Below are positions 22,385 to 35,200 of a DNA stretch of 64,000 bases, piece by piece. A program made the translations under genes and the position numbers. Numbering within the stretch: the first letter of the stretch is position 1; every line of letters begins with the position of its first letter. Origin of the DNA: Rhodamnia argentea (lineage: Eukaryota; Streptophyta; Magnoliopsida; Myrtales; Myrtaceae); contig NC_063156.1 in NCBI RefSeq assembly GCF_020921035.1, positions 21,252,283 through 21,316,282 of the forward strand, written 5' to 3'. A model generated the notes under the pieces. It saw nothing but the letters and a program-made list of their open reading frames with translations. It searched no databases and was not told the DNA's origin.

Positions 22385-23344
22385 ATGACGTCCATCCCAT
22401 CGCCACTGTCTTATCTCGTTTCCATTTCGGTCCCTCCTATCTTCTTCCCCGTCAGACCCACCCCCACGACCGCCTCCGGCCTCCGCCTAATCCCACGGAA
22501 AGGCCACCGACATTCCGTCTCTGCCGCCGCAGCCGCCCGGGACGATGGAATTCCCGCCAACGACGTCAAAACCCTTGCCCGGTTCAAGTCCCGCCACAAC
22601 TACATCCGCGTGCTAGAGGTCTCCAGGAGGTGCGACCACCCCTTCGCCGGCTCCCGCCTCCTCCTCCTCGACTCCCCAGGCAACATCCACAGCATCTCCT
22701 TCCTCCTCAAGCCCCTCACCTCCACCTACCTCGACGTCTTCGCCACCCTCCCCCCCATCATCCCCCCCGGCCCCATCGGCGTCCTCGGGTTCGGCGCGGG
22801 CTCCGCCGCGAGGCTGCTCCTGGAGTTGTACCCGCGCGCGGTGGTGCAGGGGTGGGAACTCGACCTGGCCGTGATCGACGTCGCGAGGGAGTACTTCGGC
22901 CTCTCGAGGCTCGAGAGCGATCACCAAGGTCGGATCTTTGTCCACATCGGGGACGCGCTGAAGGCGAGTGCGAGAGATGGTTTCGCGGGGGTTCTGGTGG
23001 ACTTGTTCAGCAAAGGGCGTCTGGTGCCGGAGCTCCAGGATCCGAGGACGTGGGAGAGGCTGAGGAAGGGGCTGAGGAGGGGAGGGAGGCTGATGGTGAA
23101 CGTAGGAGGGAGCTGCGTGGAGGCGGAGGATAAGAACAGAGACGGGAGGGCGATCATGGAGGAGACCCTGGAGGCGATGCGTGAGGTGTTCGGGGAGGAG
23201 CTTCAGGTGTTGAGGCTCGGGAATAGGGAGGACGACAGCTCGCTCGCCCTCACGGGTCGAATGCCGGATCTTGACGCGTGGAAGGCGGGGCTCCCCAAGT
23301 CCCTGAGGTGTTATGCGGATATGTGGAGGCCGATCGGCGGTTAG
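22385..23344 (+). CDS. Spermidine-synthase-fold SAM-dependent methyltransferase-like protein, probably plastid-targeted
   Basis: A single exon of 319 residues. The first in-frame ATG (22385) gives an N terminus rich in Ser, Pro, Thr, Arg and Ala with almost no acidic residues for about 50 positions, like a chloroplast transit peptide. The Rossmann core follows: motif I VLGFGAGSAARLLLELYP (residues 133-150), acidic ribose-binding position in GWELDLAVIDVAREYF (Glu158), IFVHIGDAL (Asp190) and GVLVDLFSKG (Asp206), then WERLRKGLRRGGRLMVNVGG. This is the polyamine-synthase-like fold. The catalytic Asp-Ala-Tyr type motif of true spermidine synthases is not evident, so methyltransferase or aminopropyltransferase activity is undecided. 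The gene is strongly GC-rich. A Copia element is inserted 197 bp after the stop, possibly within the 3' UTR. Confidence 0.85.
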   Translation: MTSIPSPLSYLVSISVPPIFFPVRPTPTTASGLRLIPRKGHRHSVSAAAAARDDGIPANDVKTLARFKSRHNYIRVLEVSRRCDHPFAGSRLLLLDSPGNIHSISFLLKPLTSTYLDVFATLPPIIPPGPIGVLGFGAGSAARLLLELYPRAVVQGWELDLAVIDVAREYFGLSRLESDHQGRIFVHIGDALKASARDGFAGVLVDLFSKGRLVPELQDPRTWERLRKGLRRGGRLMVNVGGSCVEAEDKNRDGRAIMEETLEAMREVFGEELQVLRLGNREDDSSLALTGRMPDLDAWKAGLPKSLRCYADMWRPIGG

Positions 23345-23541
23345 TACTACTCTGTCAGAGTAGGAGATGAGTAAATAAGAAGGTAGAGCTGTCCAGGGAG
23401 GAGGAGCATGCCATGTGTTTGCGTTTATTCCTGTGTGAAGAAGCTGGAGGGCGACTGAGCTGTGTGCTCTTTTTTTTTTTCCTTTTTTTTTTTGGGTCGA
23501 AAAGCGTGTTCTTGAATTTGGACAAGTTAGCGATGAAAATG

Positions 23542-23817
23542 TGTTGGAAAGATAACACCAATTAGCCAGGATAATTTAAATTTAGTAGGGGATTTGGCTC
23601 AAATCTATAAAGAAGGAAATAACAACTATATTTTGATATTCATGTTTATCTCCAGAGATATATTTTATCTTATTTAAAGATAATGAAATCCCCCCAAAGT
23701 GATACGTCGATTTGGGGTTTCTCATCGTGGACGTAGGTTTCCAAGGGTTTTCTCCTTGGTCAATTGAATCACATTAAATCTTCTTCTTCTTCTTCTTGTG
23801 TGATTATAAAGAAAATA
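23542..23817 (+). repeat. Copia 2 5' LTR
   Basis: 276 bp, TGTTGGAAAGATAAC at the start and TTATAAAGAAAATA at the end. It aligns with the 3' LTR across its length, with indels (the 3' copy has an extra block near 28264-28276) and scattered substitutions. Confidence 0.9.
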
Positions 23818-23931
23818 TGGTATCAGAGCCGGGTTCGAGCGTGGCGCTTGAGATATAAAATTCGTTATTTTCCGCTTCATTCTACTTTTGATTCGGATAA
23901 GCTCTCGATCATCTCGTTTATTATTGTTATA

Positions 23932-26900
23932 ATGGCTAGTTCTTCAAACCCCACTAATGTTGGTCGTTCTAACTCAAATGAGATGAGCAATAGATTAACG
24001 TCCTTTCTTTTTAATGGAAGAAACTATCTTCCTTGGTCTCGAGTAGTTACAATTGCACTTGGAGGACGATCCAAGTTAGGCCATGTCAATGGTTCAATCA
24101 AAGCCCCATCATCCACCAATCCTAAATATGTTGAATGGCAATCTACTCATAACTTGGTGATGTTGTGGATATTCAACTCCATGGATCCTCGGATTTACGA
24201 AATTTTTGCTTACTCCGAAATGGCGGAATCTCTGTGGAAGTCTCTTAAAGACATGTATGGTCATGAAGATAAGCTTCTTGAATTTTCGAGTTACAACAGG
24301 AAATTGCTCATACCGAGCAAGCATCCAATCAACCATTTATCGAGCATCCGGGAAGTTTAAAAAAGAAGTGGGATGAACTTCATTAGTGTCGTCCTCTTGC
24401 TAATTCTCTGAGCATATACTCGGAAAGGGAAGAGCAAGACCGGGTTTTTCAATTATTGGCTAGCATTCGACTTGAATATGAGGATGTCAAAAGACGACTC
24501 CTTATGAGCCCCACTCTTCCATCTTTCACTAATGTTTGTGCCATCATCCAACGTGAAGAAACTCGACGTCGTTGGCTTGACGTTAGCGGGAGAGACAGTG
24601 GAGAATTTAGCTAATATTGTTAATTTCAATCCCAATCACCAAAGTACTCGAAGTAACGGCAGCAATAAATTTAATGGCATGAAAGGAAAAGGCAGGGGTC
24701 CAAATTCCAAGTTTCATTGCACTCATTGAACAATGATGGTCACACTTAGAATTGTTGTTGGGAGTTACATCCTCATATGAGGCAAAATAAAAACAAGGTG
24801 CTTGCAACTAAAAGTGGCACTCCTAATTTCGGCCATGATATTCAAGCTTTCTTTTGGCCAAATTGCCTTCCAACTCCAACAACTCGCAATGAGCAACAAC
24901 GTTTCTCCATCGAGTTATGAGTTGGGAAACTCGGGAAAACATTGCTCCTAACTTTGGTAATGCTTTTGGCCCTAGCTACATCTTCAAAAGATTATTTTAT
25001 TGTTGATTCTGGAGCGACATATCATATGTCTTGCACGTCTCATTGGATTAAAGATTTTCGTGGCACATCTAATTACCCATCTATTATTGTTGCTAATGGA
25101 GAGCGGGTTCCTGTTCAAGGAACTGGAACATTGGAATTTTTTTCCACCAAATCTAATGCGTTATTCGTTCTAGCTTTATTATCTAATTTGCTGTCTATCA
25201 GTAAAATTACTAGAAATCTAAATTGTAATGTTGTCTTTTCCCATGATAAGGTAATCTCTCAAGATAGTTTAACGGGGAAGAAGATTGGTGAAGGTCGATT
25301 CGAGAAAGGGTTATACATGCTTGATTTACCAAGTGCGGGTTTGATTGCCATGAAAAATAAGGACATAGAGGCTCATCTTTGGCATTGGCATATGGGGCAT
25401 CCATCGGATAGTGTGCTAAGTATTATTGATCCTACCTTTACTATTGATACTAGTTCTTGTGAGATTTTTCGTTATTCTAAACAACACTAATTACCTTTCT
25501 CCTCTAGAACCAACCAATCTTCGGAATTGTTTGAATTATTTCATTCAAATGTTTAGGGGGCTGCTCCTGTTGACTCTCGTGATGAATTTAAGTATTTTGT
25601 TGTGTTTATCAATGATAAATCTCGTTGCACTTGATTATACTTACTTGCTTCTACGAGTGATGTGCTTTGTGTTTTTCAAGAATTCGCGAAATTGATTAGT
25701 ATGCAGTGTGGTGCTAAGATCAAAATACTGTGGACCGATCACGAGTATACAAATAACCTTTTTGAATCTCACCTTAAGAATCTGGGGATTATTCATCAAT
25801 TTTCATGTGTTAAAACTTCTCAACAGAATGGAGTTGCATAACGGAAAAACCGTCACCTTCTTGAGCTAACTCCTTCTCTCCTGTTTCATGGGAATTTGCC
25901 CACGCATTATTGGTCGGATGTTGTCCTAACTAGTTGCTATCTCATCAATCGTCTACCGAGTAAGGTGTTAAAATACAAATTCCCAATGGAAATCATTCTT
26001 GGCAAATTTGTTAACATTTCTCATCTTTGTGTGTTTGGAAGCACATGCTTCATTCATTCATCATCTTGAAATAAATTCGATCCTCATGCTAGAAAATGTG
26101 TTTTCTTGGGATATTCCTCTATGAAGAAAGAATGCAAATGTTTTGATCCCGCCATTAGAAAATTGTTTATATCTTGGGATATTACTTTTGATGAGACTCG
26201 CATGTTTTTTCCTAGGGATCAAACTTAGGGGGAGATTGATACTGCCATCTACGATTATAGTGGTTTGGAAGTTGAATTTGCTTCGGTGCAAGTGGTTCCA
26301 ACAACAAATGATCTTGCTCTAGTTCAAGTGATTCCTACAACAAATGATCTTGTGATTAATGTGGATCGGACAAATAAAGGGGATGAAGAGAGCAAGCATG
26401 ATGCTGCACCCACTATTCCTACAACCCTTGTGGAATCTACATCCATTGTCCCCGAAGTAGTTCCAATTCGTCGATCAACTAGAATTTCCCAGCTATCAAC
26501 TGGGCTTTGCAACTTCTCAACATATCATTCATCCACTCTTTATCCCATACAGGCATCAATCTGTTATGAAAATATTTCACATGAGTTAAGTGCTTTTTTG
26601 ACTGCTATTGATAAGGACAAAGAACCAATAAGCTTTCTTAAGGCACAAAGGTCAACCGTATACAAGAAAGCTATGGATGAGGAACTACATGCTCTAGATA
26701 AAAATCACACTTGGGATATTGTTCCATCACAATCTGATAAACGATTTGTTGGTTGCTGGAGGATCTACAAGATTAAATACAAAAGCAGTGGATCTATCGA
26801 GAGGCACAAAGCAAGACTTGTGGAAAAAGGTTATACTCAAACGTATGGGGTGGATTACAAAGAAACATTTGCTCCTGTCGTGAAGATGGACACGATCGGA

Positions 26901-28170
26901 GTTATCATGTCGGTTGTAGTTAGTTACGGATGGTCACTTTTTCAAATGGATGTTAAGAACGCCTTCTTACAAGGCGACCTTGAAGAAGAAGTGTATATGG
27001 ACCTTCCCCCAGGACATTCCTTAAAAGAACGGGGATTTGTGTGCAAGTTAAATAAAGCAATATATGGTCTCAAGCAATTTCGGTGAGCTTGGTATGGTAA
27101 GCTCGATCTTGCTCTTGTGAATATTGGTTTCAAAACTGGTGAGTCAAATCATTCTCTCTTTGTTAACAAGAACTCTAAAGGAACTGTGTTGTTTTGGTTT
27201 ATGTTGATGATATCGTTATCACTAGTGATAATCCTTAAGAGATTGAAATTCTAAAAAAAAATACTTGAACGAAAAGTTTGACATCAAAGACTTGGGGGGG
27301 GGTGGTTTACATTACTTCTTTGGAATTGAAATTGCTAAATCAAGCAAAGGATTATTTCTCTCCCTGAGAAAGTATGCATTAGACTTGCTGAAGGAAACCG
27401 GGAAATTAGGTGCTAAACCTGCGGAATCACCTCTGGATTATGATAGTAAGTTTGCTACCAACACCACTCCTTTCAAAGACTATAGAATGTTCAAAACATT
27501 GGTAGGTCGGTTGATTTATTTGACTATTACAAGACCCGACATCACATATGCCGTTAGTTATGTTAGTTAATTCATGCATAGTCCTACTGAAGGTCACATG
27601 GAGTTGGTCGACCGTATATTGCGATATCTAAAGTCATGCCATGAACGTGACATTCTTATGAAGAGTCATGGTCACACAGAAATTGAAGGTTATATAAATG
27701 CAGATTGGGTAGAAATCCTATCTATAGAAGATCAACGACGGGGTTCTGCACCTTTTTTGGGAGCAAATCTGTTCACTTAAAAGAGCAAAAAACAAAGCGT
27801 TGTAGCTAGATCAAGTGCGGAACCGGAGTATAGAGCCATGGCTTCAACCACATGTGAATTAGTATGGCTCCGTTTATTGTTGCAAGATTTAGGTCTTAAT
27901 AAGCTTCAAACTCCCACGAAATTGTTTTACGATAATCAAGCAGCAATTCATATTGCTTCAAGTCCAGTGTTTAATGAAAAGGCCAAGCACATAGATGTCG
28001 ATTGTCACTATATTCGTGAGAATGTTCAAGCCGAGACAATTGAGACTCTATACATCAAAAGTGAAGATCAATTGGCTGAAATATTTACTAAGGTGCTTCC
28101 CACCAAAATTTTCCAGCGTGTGATGACCAAGCTGACCTCCGATGACATCTTCGCCCTAGCTTGGAGGGGG
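23932..28170 (+). pseudogene. Copia 2 gag-pol remnants
   Basis: Plus-strand fragments: gag from about ATG 23932 (UBN2/gag-like FNGRNYLPWSR, W...L repeats) to 24357 and beyond; protease with DSGA at about 25005-25020 (FIVDSGATYHMS); GAG-pre-integrase (LWHWHMGHPS, 25378); integrase 25540-26190 with several breaks; reverse transcriptase 26640-27086 ([36 protein letters not shown] then TGA at 27085) with the Tyr-Val-Asp-Asp box near 27200 in another frame; RNase H and C terminus 27790-28160 (DNQAAIHIASSPVFNEKAKH). The disruptions include stops at 25852 (AGA/CGA-like position before RKN) and 27568-27570. It is not functional. Confidence 0.82.
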
Positions 28171-28172
28171 AG

Positions 28173-28459
28173 TGTTGGAAAGATAACGACAACTAGTCAG
28201 CATAATTTAAATTTAGTAGGAGATTTGGCTCAAATCTATAAAAAGAAGGAAATAACAATCATATTTTCCTTTCAAATAGATATTCATGTTTATCTCCAGA
28301 GATGTATTATATCTTATTTAAATATAATGAAATCCTCCCAAGGTGATACGTCGATTTGGGGTTTCTCATCACGGACGTAGGCTTCCAAGGGTTTTCTCTT
28401 TGGTCGACTGAATCACATTAAATCTTGTTCTTCTTCTTCTTGTGTGATTACAAAGGAAA
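28173..28459 (+). repeat. Copia 2 3' LTR
   Basis: 287 bp, TGTTGG...GGAAACA. It is preceded by the purine tract and followed by the second AAATG copy. Confidence 0.9.
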
Positions 28460-28635
28460 CAAAATGCAACACCCATTGCTTTCAATGAACTGGCAAGTGT
28501 AATTGAGTCTTAGTGTGATCGATAGGTTTAGTGTCATCTTTTTTGCGAGACTAAGATAAACAATAAAGATGAATAGATTCATGGGTGCAATTTTTCAGAA
28601 CAATTTTCAACTGCTTGGCTTATACGGGAGTTGCA

Positions 28636-29171
28636 TGGGAAAATTACCAAGAAAATCATAAATCTATTGCAATTGTGTCAACTCAATTATAAATTTTTTT
28701 TCTGTCGATTCAGCCTTAAACCTTTTGCATTTATGTCAATTCAGCTTATCCGGAAAACTTTGCCCGACTAGCACCGACATGATAATTTTTAATCATATCT
28801 TTATATTTTTCATAATTATTTTTTTTCCTTTTTTTAATCTTTTTTTCTTCCTCTAGAAGATAGCTAGATCACTGATCGCCCGGAGGCGAGGGCTAATGAG
28901 GTTGAGCTTCACCTCCAACTAGTCACCGGATCGGCAACCAATTGGAGAAAGAAGACAAACAAAAGAACAAAAGAACAAAAGAAAAAGAAAAATTACAAAA
29001 TAATTGAAATATTTTTAAAATTTGTCATGTTAGCCTTAGCCATTTAAAGTTGGTCGGTTGGATTGAATTGATACAAATGCAAAAGATTTAGGACTCAACT
29101 GGCCAAAAAAAAATTTAATAGTAAATTGGCACGATTGCAATATGTTTAGGACTTTTTTGGTAATTTCCTCA
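28636..29171. mobile_element. Inverted-repeat element, family A copy 2
   Basis: Ends TGGGAAAATTACC (28636) and its inverse GGTAATTTCCTCA (29159-29171) with two differences; arms of about 120 bp around 'cctattgcaattgtg(t/c)caa' units. GAGTTGCA (28628-28635) and AAGTTGCA (29172-29179) are a possible 8-bp target duplication with one mismatch. The core (28860-28940) is GC-richer. No coding capacity. Confidence 0.65.
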
Positions 29172-29179
29172 AAGTTGCA

Positions 29180-30909
29180 CTAACCAAATTCATGGCCCAA
29201 TTTGGACCAAAAAAAAAAATCATGGTCCAATACACAATGAGCCGTCCTCAATAGTCAATATCAACTGCTGCATTGTAAACTTCATAGTAACCTCGAAAAA
29301 AAAAAAATCCTAGTAACAAGCCCACATAATTAAATAATCACAAAAGCATATAGTTTCTTGAGGTATTTGCTTCCCAATGGACCAGATGTTGTACAGGGTC
29401 ACTGAGTTTAACTTGCATTACTACTAGTATCTTTTCAGTTGCCCTATCAAAGAATACTTGTGATCTGCTTTTCATACCCATAGACAGATGAGATGCTGCA
29501 AAAGCCTAATTACTCTCTTGTAAAGTCTTAAACATAGGGCTGATACAAACATGAGGTTGCACTTTCCACAAAGTATCAGAATCTTTGGTGCAAGATTGAG
29601 AGGCAGGGGAAAGGAAGGGAGGATTAAGGTTGGGACTTTATCAACCTAGGGGCAGCTTTTTTTCTGTGGGCATTGCTTTAGGCGCTCCTGACACATTTGC
29701 CAGATTAAGAAAAACGTTAATCACCCGAAGGGAGATGATGACATGGCAACAAGACTGATGTCGTTCTGTGGTCCTCAGTTTGATGTGATAGTGAACAACG
29801 CAACGTGATGAACAAAGTGTCATGTTCACGACTGCATATAAGCTACTCGATGGCATTCCTGTAGGGAGAGAGAGGGGGGGCGAGCTATGAATGATCTACG
29901 ACTGCTTTGGTTCAGCTGACCCACATGGAATGTTCGCTAGAAATCCGGCAGGCGTGCTTCGTTGGCAGTTGATAAGAGGCAAGAGAACAAGAGAAAATGG
30001 ACGAGGAAGAGGTAAAGGAACACTTATTATTGTATCTACCGTGCGTTTTCCATAGGTTGTTGCACAGAGGTTTGATAGATATAGACCTTAGGCCATGAGC
30101 TGAAGGGGGACATGGCGACTTTTGCTAGCTAAACATGGATGCCATACAGATTGTTAGGTCCAGTATGGCCCTTTTCATGCAACACATCCTTACCCTTCTT
30201 TTGGCATACGCAATGTAGACGGAGGATGAGAATAGACAAACTATCTACGGGGATAGCCTAGATGAAAATTTCATGTTCTCGTACGGACTATTCCTGCTTA
30301 CTCTTCTAACGAGTAACAACAGGAGTACCCGGATAACATAATAAAGATTGATCCACAGAAATCAATATAGTAACTTGATAAGTCAGGCCTTTATATTTCT
30401 AATGATAAGGTGCACATGTTACAAATAATTTGACTTAAAAAAAAAAACAAATTGTGGACTTGACAAAAGAGACATAATGTGGATGGAGAGTGACCTTTCC
30501 TCGAATGCCCTCCTCCACATGGGGATTGGTGGAAACCCTAACTCATTGGGGGGAAGAAGAGAAAAGGGCATAGGGGGGAGGGGGCGTTGTGTGTGTGTTG
30601 TCTAATGTCTAGGCACATAGCTAGGCTAGAGGGCAAAGGACAGGGCCAACTAAAGATGGTCGGGGCAATTGAAAGGGACTCGCGTTACCATTTACCAAAT
30701 AGTTCTCTTGACAACTACATTTCTCCTTCCCAAAGGCCCCCACTCACTCACCATGTGTTGTATATAGAGACCTCTTCCTTCTTAGGATGCCCTTTTCCAT
30801 TTTGTAATCTCTTGTTACCGCATGCACATCATCATTCAACATCATCATATTAAGCCGTAATCAACGATTGTTTAGATTCGTTACTTCTGATTTTGTATCT
30901 CCATGTGAG
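29180..30909. other. Intergenic, nothing recognised
   Basis: A mixed-composition stretch without a supportable exon chain, tRNA or rRNA. A G-rich patch is at 29866-29884 and another at 30560-30590. Short open frames here show no family signature. Confidence 0.4.
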
Positions 30910-31284
30910 GGGAAAAGTACATTAGAAGTGCCATAACTTTTGTACCGCATTCACTTAAGTGTCATAACTTTCAAAACGTTCACTTAAGTGCCATGACTTT
31001 CAAAAATCGTTCACTTAAGTGTCATGTTGACGTGGACGCCGGAAAAACCGACGTGAAAGCAAGAAAGCTAACGTGACTCGCCGGAAAGGCGACGTGGCTA
31101 GCCGAAAAGCTGACGTGGCACGCCGGAAAAGTTGTTGTAGCACTCAAGTGAACGATTTTGCTCCGACGTGGCACTTAAGTAAACGATTTTTGAAAGTTAT
31201 GATACTTAAATGAACGTTTTGAAAGTTATGGCACTCAAGTGAACACCGTACACAAATTATGGCACTCATGATGTACTTATCCCT
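30910..31284. mobile_element. Short Mutator-like MITE (family B)
   Basis: About 375 bp with arms of about 120 bp: GGGAAAAGTACAT...AGTGCCATAACTTTTGTAC at the left and the inverse of GGGATAAGTACATCATGAGTG at the right, both built of 'cactta(a/g)gtg(c/t)cataactttcaaaa' units. Flanks CCATGTGAG (30901-30909) and CTATGTGAG (31285-31293) form a 9-bp duplication with one mismatch. The core (31020-31130) repeats 'gacgtggc...gccggaaaa'. End layout, including the extra T before the right duplication, mirrors the 5338-12004 MULE, which suggests the same transposase family mobilised it. Confidence 0.82.
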
Positions 31285-31475
31285 CTATGTGAGTTTAATT
31301 CGTGTCTTGCACGACGATAAAATGGTATGTATAGAAATTGAGGTCATTGTTGAGAAACATGACTTGATATTGCATTCACACATATTGACTTCGACCATAA
31401 GGGCTGATAATTCGAGCAGTAATTTTCTCAATCTTCTAGTTGTGAGAATGAAAATGTGTTGAAATCTTAAGGGAA

Positions 31476-31781
31476 AGTGATACAAATGATCTCTAAACTT
31501 TGGCTCAAATGCAATGCGGTCGCCGAATTCTTAATTTACTCAATATGGTTCCTCTAAACTCTAAATTTGTTCAATGAAGTCCCTGGACTATATGAAAATA
31601 TATAATATTGTCCTTCCAATAATTTGAGTTCAGGAAGTGCGTTGACCATTTTCATATAATTGATGGACTAGATTGAACATGAACCAAAAGTTTATGAAAC
31701 ACATTGAATAAATTAAAAGTCCATGAACTACATTGAATATTGAAACGAAGTTCAAAAATCATTTGTGCCATTATCTCTTTT
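31476..31781. mobile_element. Short inverted-repeat element (MITE-like)
   Basis: GATACAAATGAT-TCTAAACTT at the left (31479) is matched in inverse orientation at 31745-31770 (AAGTTC-AAAATCATTTGTGCC). Both arms contain 'cattgaa(t/c)' and 'ccatgaac/cctggac' units. About 300 bp, no coding frame, target duplication not identified. Confidence 0.55.
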
Positions 31782-34700
31782 CAGATCTTAATTATGAAAT
31801 TGAGAAACTTTGGACTATCCCCAACAGTTAAAGAGTCAAGAATCTTGGCAGAGGAGAATAATTATTAGGTGCAGCAACCATGCTCAGAGTGGATTTCTCT
31901 GCTCAGCATGCAATCAATTAGAGCGATGAAGTCAGCCCGCAATAACATTTCCCATTCTGGTATGAGAATGAGATTCACTAATCATGAGAATAAGAAGCAC
32001 AAACATTTTTCTCCTATTTTTTTTTTTTAAACCATGCAATGTACTTTAATAAATTGAACTTGATGAAGAGCTAGGCTAAGGTGTGAGAGCTGCTACATAA
32101 TAGGCACAACTTTACCAAAATACCCCCTTCCAGTTCAAAACCATCATAGCCTACATATACACAAGCAACAGCATGGGGGGGTCCTTTTAGTATTCTATCA
32201 AAAATTCTCTGCCACTTGTACGCATGTCAGTAGAATCCTGTTGTCGCCTCCATCATCCATCATCGGGCAATATCTTTGGATGAACCCGTGATGGTACCTT
32301 CACATTACATGATCTTGCAACAGTCCCACCTTCTGATTTCACCATACAAAGATTCACCTGGGAATACTAGCGAAAGAGGGCACGAAACTCACCGGACAAA
32401 GTGAAGCATTCCAATCGCATGATCAGAGGATTCAAAGAATCTAGTTATCAATACAACATCCCTATTCATACATGCATATGTGTACGCGTACACGTAGCGT
32501 ATTCGATTCTTTCAAAGTCTTAAGTACCTATCAATTTTTAGGACAACATTATGTATGTGGACATTCTGTTAATGATATAGCAAACATAGTCAATTAATTC
32601 AAGAAATATACAACGGCCCTATTATTTTGGTTATGGTTTGCAAAGAAGGCATGTCATTTCTCAAAATGTGGAAGATTGCGTTTGTTGATTAATATATTTT
32701 GTTCTCTCATGTGGTTGATGAAAAGGGTCATGATATCGCCAATTTTGAATATGACAAAATGGTTTAATATTACCCGAATCTTATTGGTATTGCGATGATA
32801 GGATATTTATAATGGTTAGTGTGTGAATATTGAGGTTTCTCCCAATTATCCGATGCTTTAATATTGCTACCGAGAATAGTCATGATAAGAAGAATAAGCT
32901 ACAAGGAAAAAAAAACTTGCATATCAAGTCATTAGTCTCTGTAGGTCTGTTAAGTAAACTGTGGCTTCACAGACTTCCACTCTAGGACAATGACCCTTTG
33001 TCGTAGACATAAATGGACAACCAAAAAAGTCAAAATGATTCAAGCGAGAAGCAGCAAGAACTAGATGTTTCCCTTCCCTCTTTCTTGCCCCTTTAACACA
33101 TCCTAGAATACTAGAATAAACGCATATGTAAAGGGGGTCTAGTAGTGATGTTTTAGAAGCCCTAGCGGATCGACCGATGAAGGAAAAAAATTGCGCGTGT
33201 TTCATTCCAACAGACAGTGAAAAAGGGAATAGGAAAGCACAGCGAGTGTAGTAGGCTTACGATCTTGCAGTTCTGAGGGGTGTGCCACTTGCATTCACAG
33301 GGGATATCGATTCGGGAGTCCTCAATGATTTTTCTATTATTGTTCGTGTTCAATGTTCATTGGTCATTCTTCACCCTTTTTTGACTATTTTGAATGGGGT
33401 CATTGCATTTCAAGAACACCGCTTAAAGTGTTGAAAAGGAGAGGGAGAAGGAAAGAAAGAAGAAGCTAGAAAGCTGCCCCTAGTTCGAAAAATGAGTGGC
33501 GGATTGATGGATCACCTTACCGTGTAATCTGGATAAAATGTAACTGATATGTGCAGAACAAGTTTGCTGAATTGAATGGTGGGTATTTGTTGGTAAACAT
33601 GTTTGAATAATTTAAGATAAAGAAAAGGTCAAAAGGGAGCCCTTTGGACTCTTGTTATGCCAAATTCACTTTACAAAAAAGGATTTTTGAAGTAGGCAAC
33701 TTAATTAAGATGATTTTTTTTGGTCGAAAAATTAAGATGATTAATTCTTTCATTTTTGTAGTGTATCGGAAAATTTTATCTTCTTATTTAGTTAATTCGA
33801 CTAATACCGTAGAGACACTTGTTGAACAAATACTTAATAAAGTATGAGTACACGATGTTAAAAATTTAACTATATATCAAATTTTTAAAATCATATGATA
33901 TTATTATAATTTTTTTTCAAAATCATCCGAATTTATGATCATATTTTTTTTAATGAAAAAGTAAAATGGAGTATGTCAAACTGAAAGGGCCTTCAAATGA
34001 GTTTCCTACTAAATGTAGTCTTATTATTTCTATCATATTATGTCTGCCACATTAAAATTAACATTATGTTAAAAACAGTTGAGACTAAATCAGATTTTTA
34101 CTGTCAAGAGAGAAGTGATGAAAATGGAAACTATTAACCCGTATCATAAGAATATTTTTTTTTTTTGGAAATTGCTAGCCTAACGGTATTGCGATCTTGT
34201 CAGCTATTTCTGCCCACGTGATCTCCCAATTAATAAGTATTTTATGCAATACACGATGATAGTATGTGAATCTATGGTTAAAATTGTACAATTCCTAACA
34301 GTTATTAGGAAAGCATTTCTCCTTTTTTTTTTCTGTTTGAAAGAATTCAGACCATGGAATCTCTTTATCCTGTAAGTATTTCATCCGCAATTGACGAAAA
34401 CATCGCTATTCAAGGAAAAGAAAAAAAAAAACAGATGCATTCAAAATTAAGAATTTATGAGTTATTGGGTGTCTTATCAACATACAGATTCCTGTGGAAT
34501 TCATTATTTTCTTTTTGGGCCGTTAGAGGATCAAAGTAATATACTAACGTCAAAGTTGTCGCTCCACCAAACCATTAACTTGTACGTGCGACCGGTTAGT
34601 TAAACAAAGTCATTACATGCTATTGCAACAACTTACCCATGCGATTGACCCATCATTCGTAATTTAAGTTTTTGTGAGTGAAATTGAGTCCCACTAACGT

Positions 34701-35200
34701 TAATGGATTCGAATTATCCTCTGGGTGATCTCCCAGTACAGAACTTCTGCAATGGTACTTAGACAAGCATTATACTCTGTGCACAATATACGTTTTTGTT
34801 TGGCCTCTTTGGATATCTCATTAGAGAAGAAGAAGTTTGACGATGGGTTTCATCTAACTAATTGAAAACGATTAAATATAATGGTATGCTACATTAATTT
34901 GATTTGACTAGGTTGACAGCCACGATTTCCAGAAGAACAAGCACTGCTCACGGGAATACTACTTGTGACAAGTCATGGTTCTATAATCAATTTTGTGAGG
35001 CTTAACATCTCCCTTAGACAGATATATTCTCTCCAACCCTTGCATGTGGGGATCCATATACTGTCTGAACGCACGAGGATGAGAGAGGGGGGCGTGGGGG
35101 GCGAATCACGAAATGGAAGGTCATCCCCCACACACACACACATTGCTGATATTATTATGAGAGGGAGAGTTATAGTCACTCTTTTTTGCTCTAGGCTCTG
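31782..35200. other. Intergenic, nothing recognised
   Basis: AT-rich, no convincing gene. Short open frames (for example at 32924-33353 minus) lack family signatures and flanking splice logic. Confidence 0.4.

Larger units (their letters stand above)
23542..28459 (+). mobile_element. Ty1/Copia LTR retrotransposon (Copia 2), TSD AAATG
   Basis: LTRs at 23542-23817 and 28173-28459 both begin TGTTGG; the 3' copy ends CA, the 5' copy TA. A 5-bp target duplication AAATG flanks the element (23537-23541 and 28460-28464). The initiator-tRNA-Met primer-binding site TGGTATCAGAGCC starts at 23818, directly after the 5' LTR. The polypurine tract TTGGAGGGGGAG abuts the 3' LTR. Gag, protease, integrase, reverse transcriptase and RNase H regions follow Copia order but are broken by stops and frameshifts. 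It lies in the same orientation as the methyltransferase gene just upstream. Confidence 0.93.

Noticed and set aside
22102..23133. Long Pro/Arg-rich open frame overlapping the methyltransferase
   Set aside because: Another frame of the GC-rich methyltransferase exon; low-complexity, no domain, while the overlapping frame carries clear Rossmann motifs.
23818..23830. Possible tRNA-like sequence TGGTATCAGAGCC
   Set aside because: It is the primer-binding site of Copia 2, complementary to initiator tRNA-Met, not a tRNA gene. No tRNA, rRNA or CRISPR array was found anywhere.
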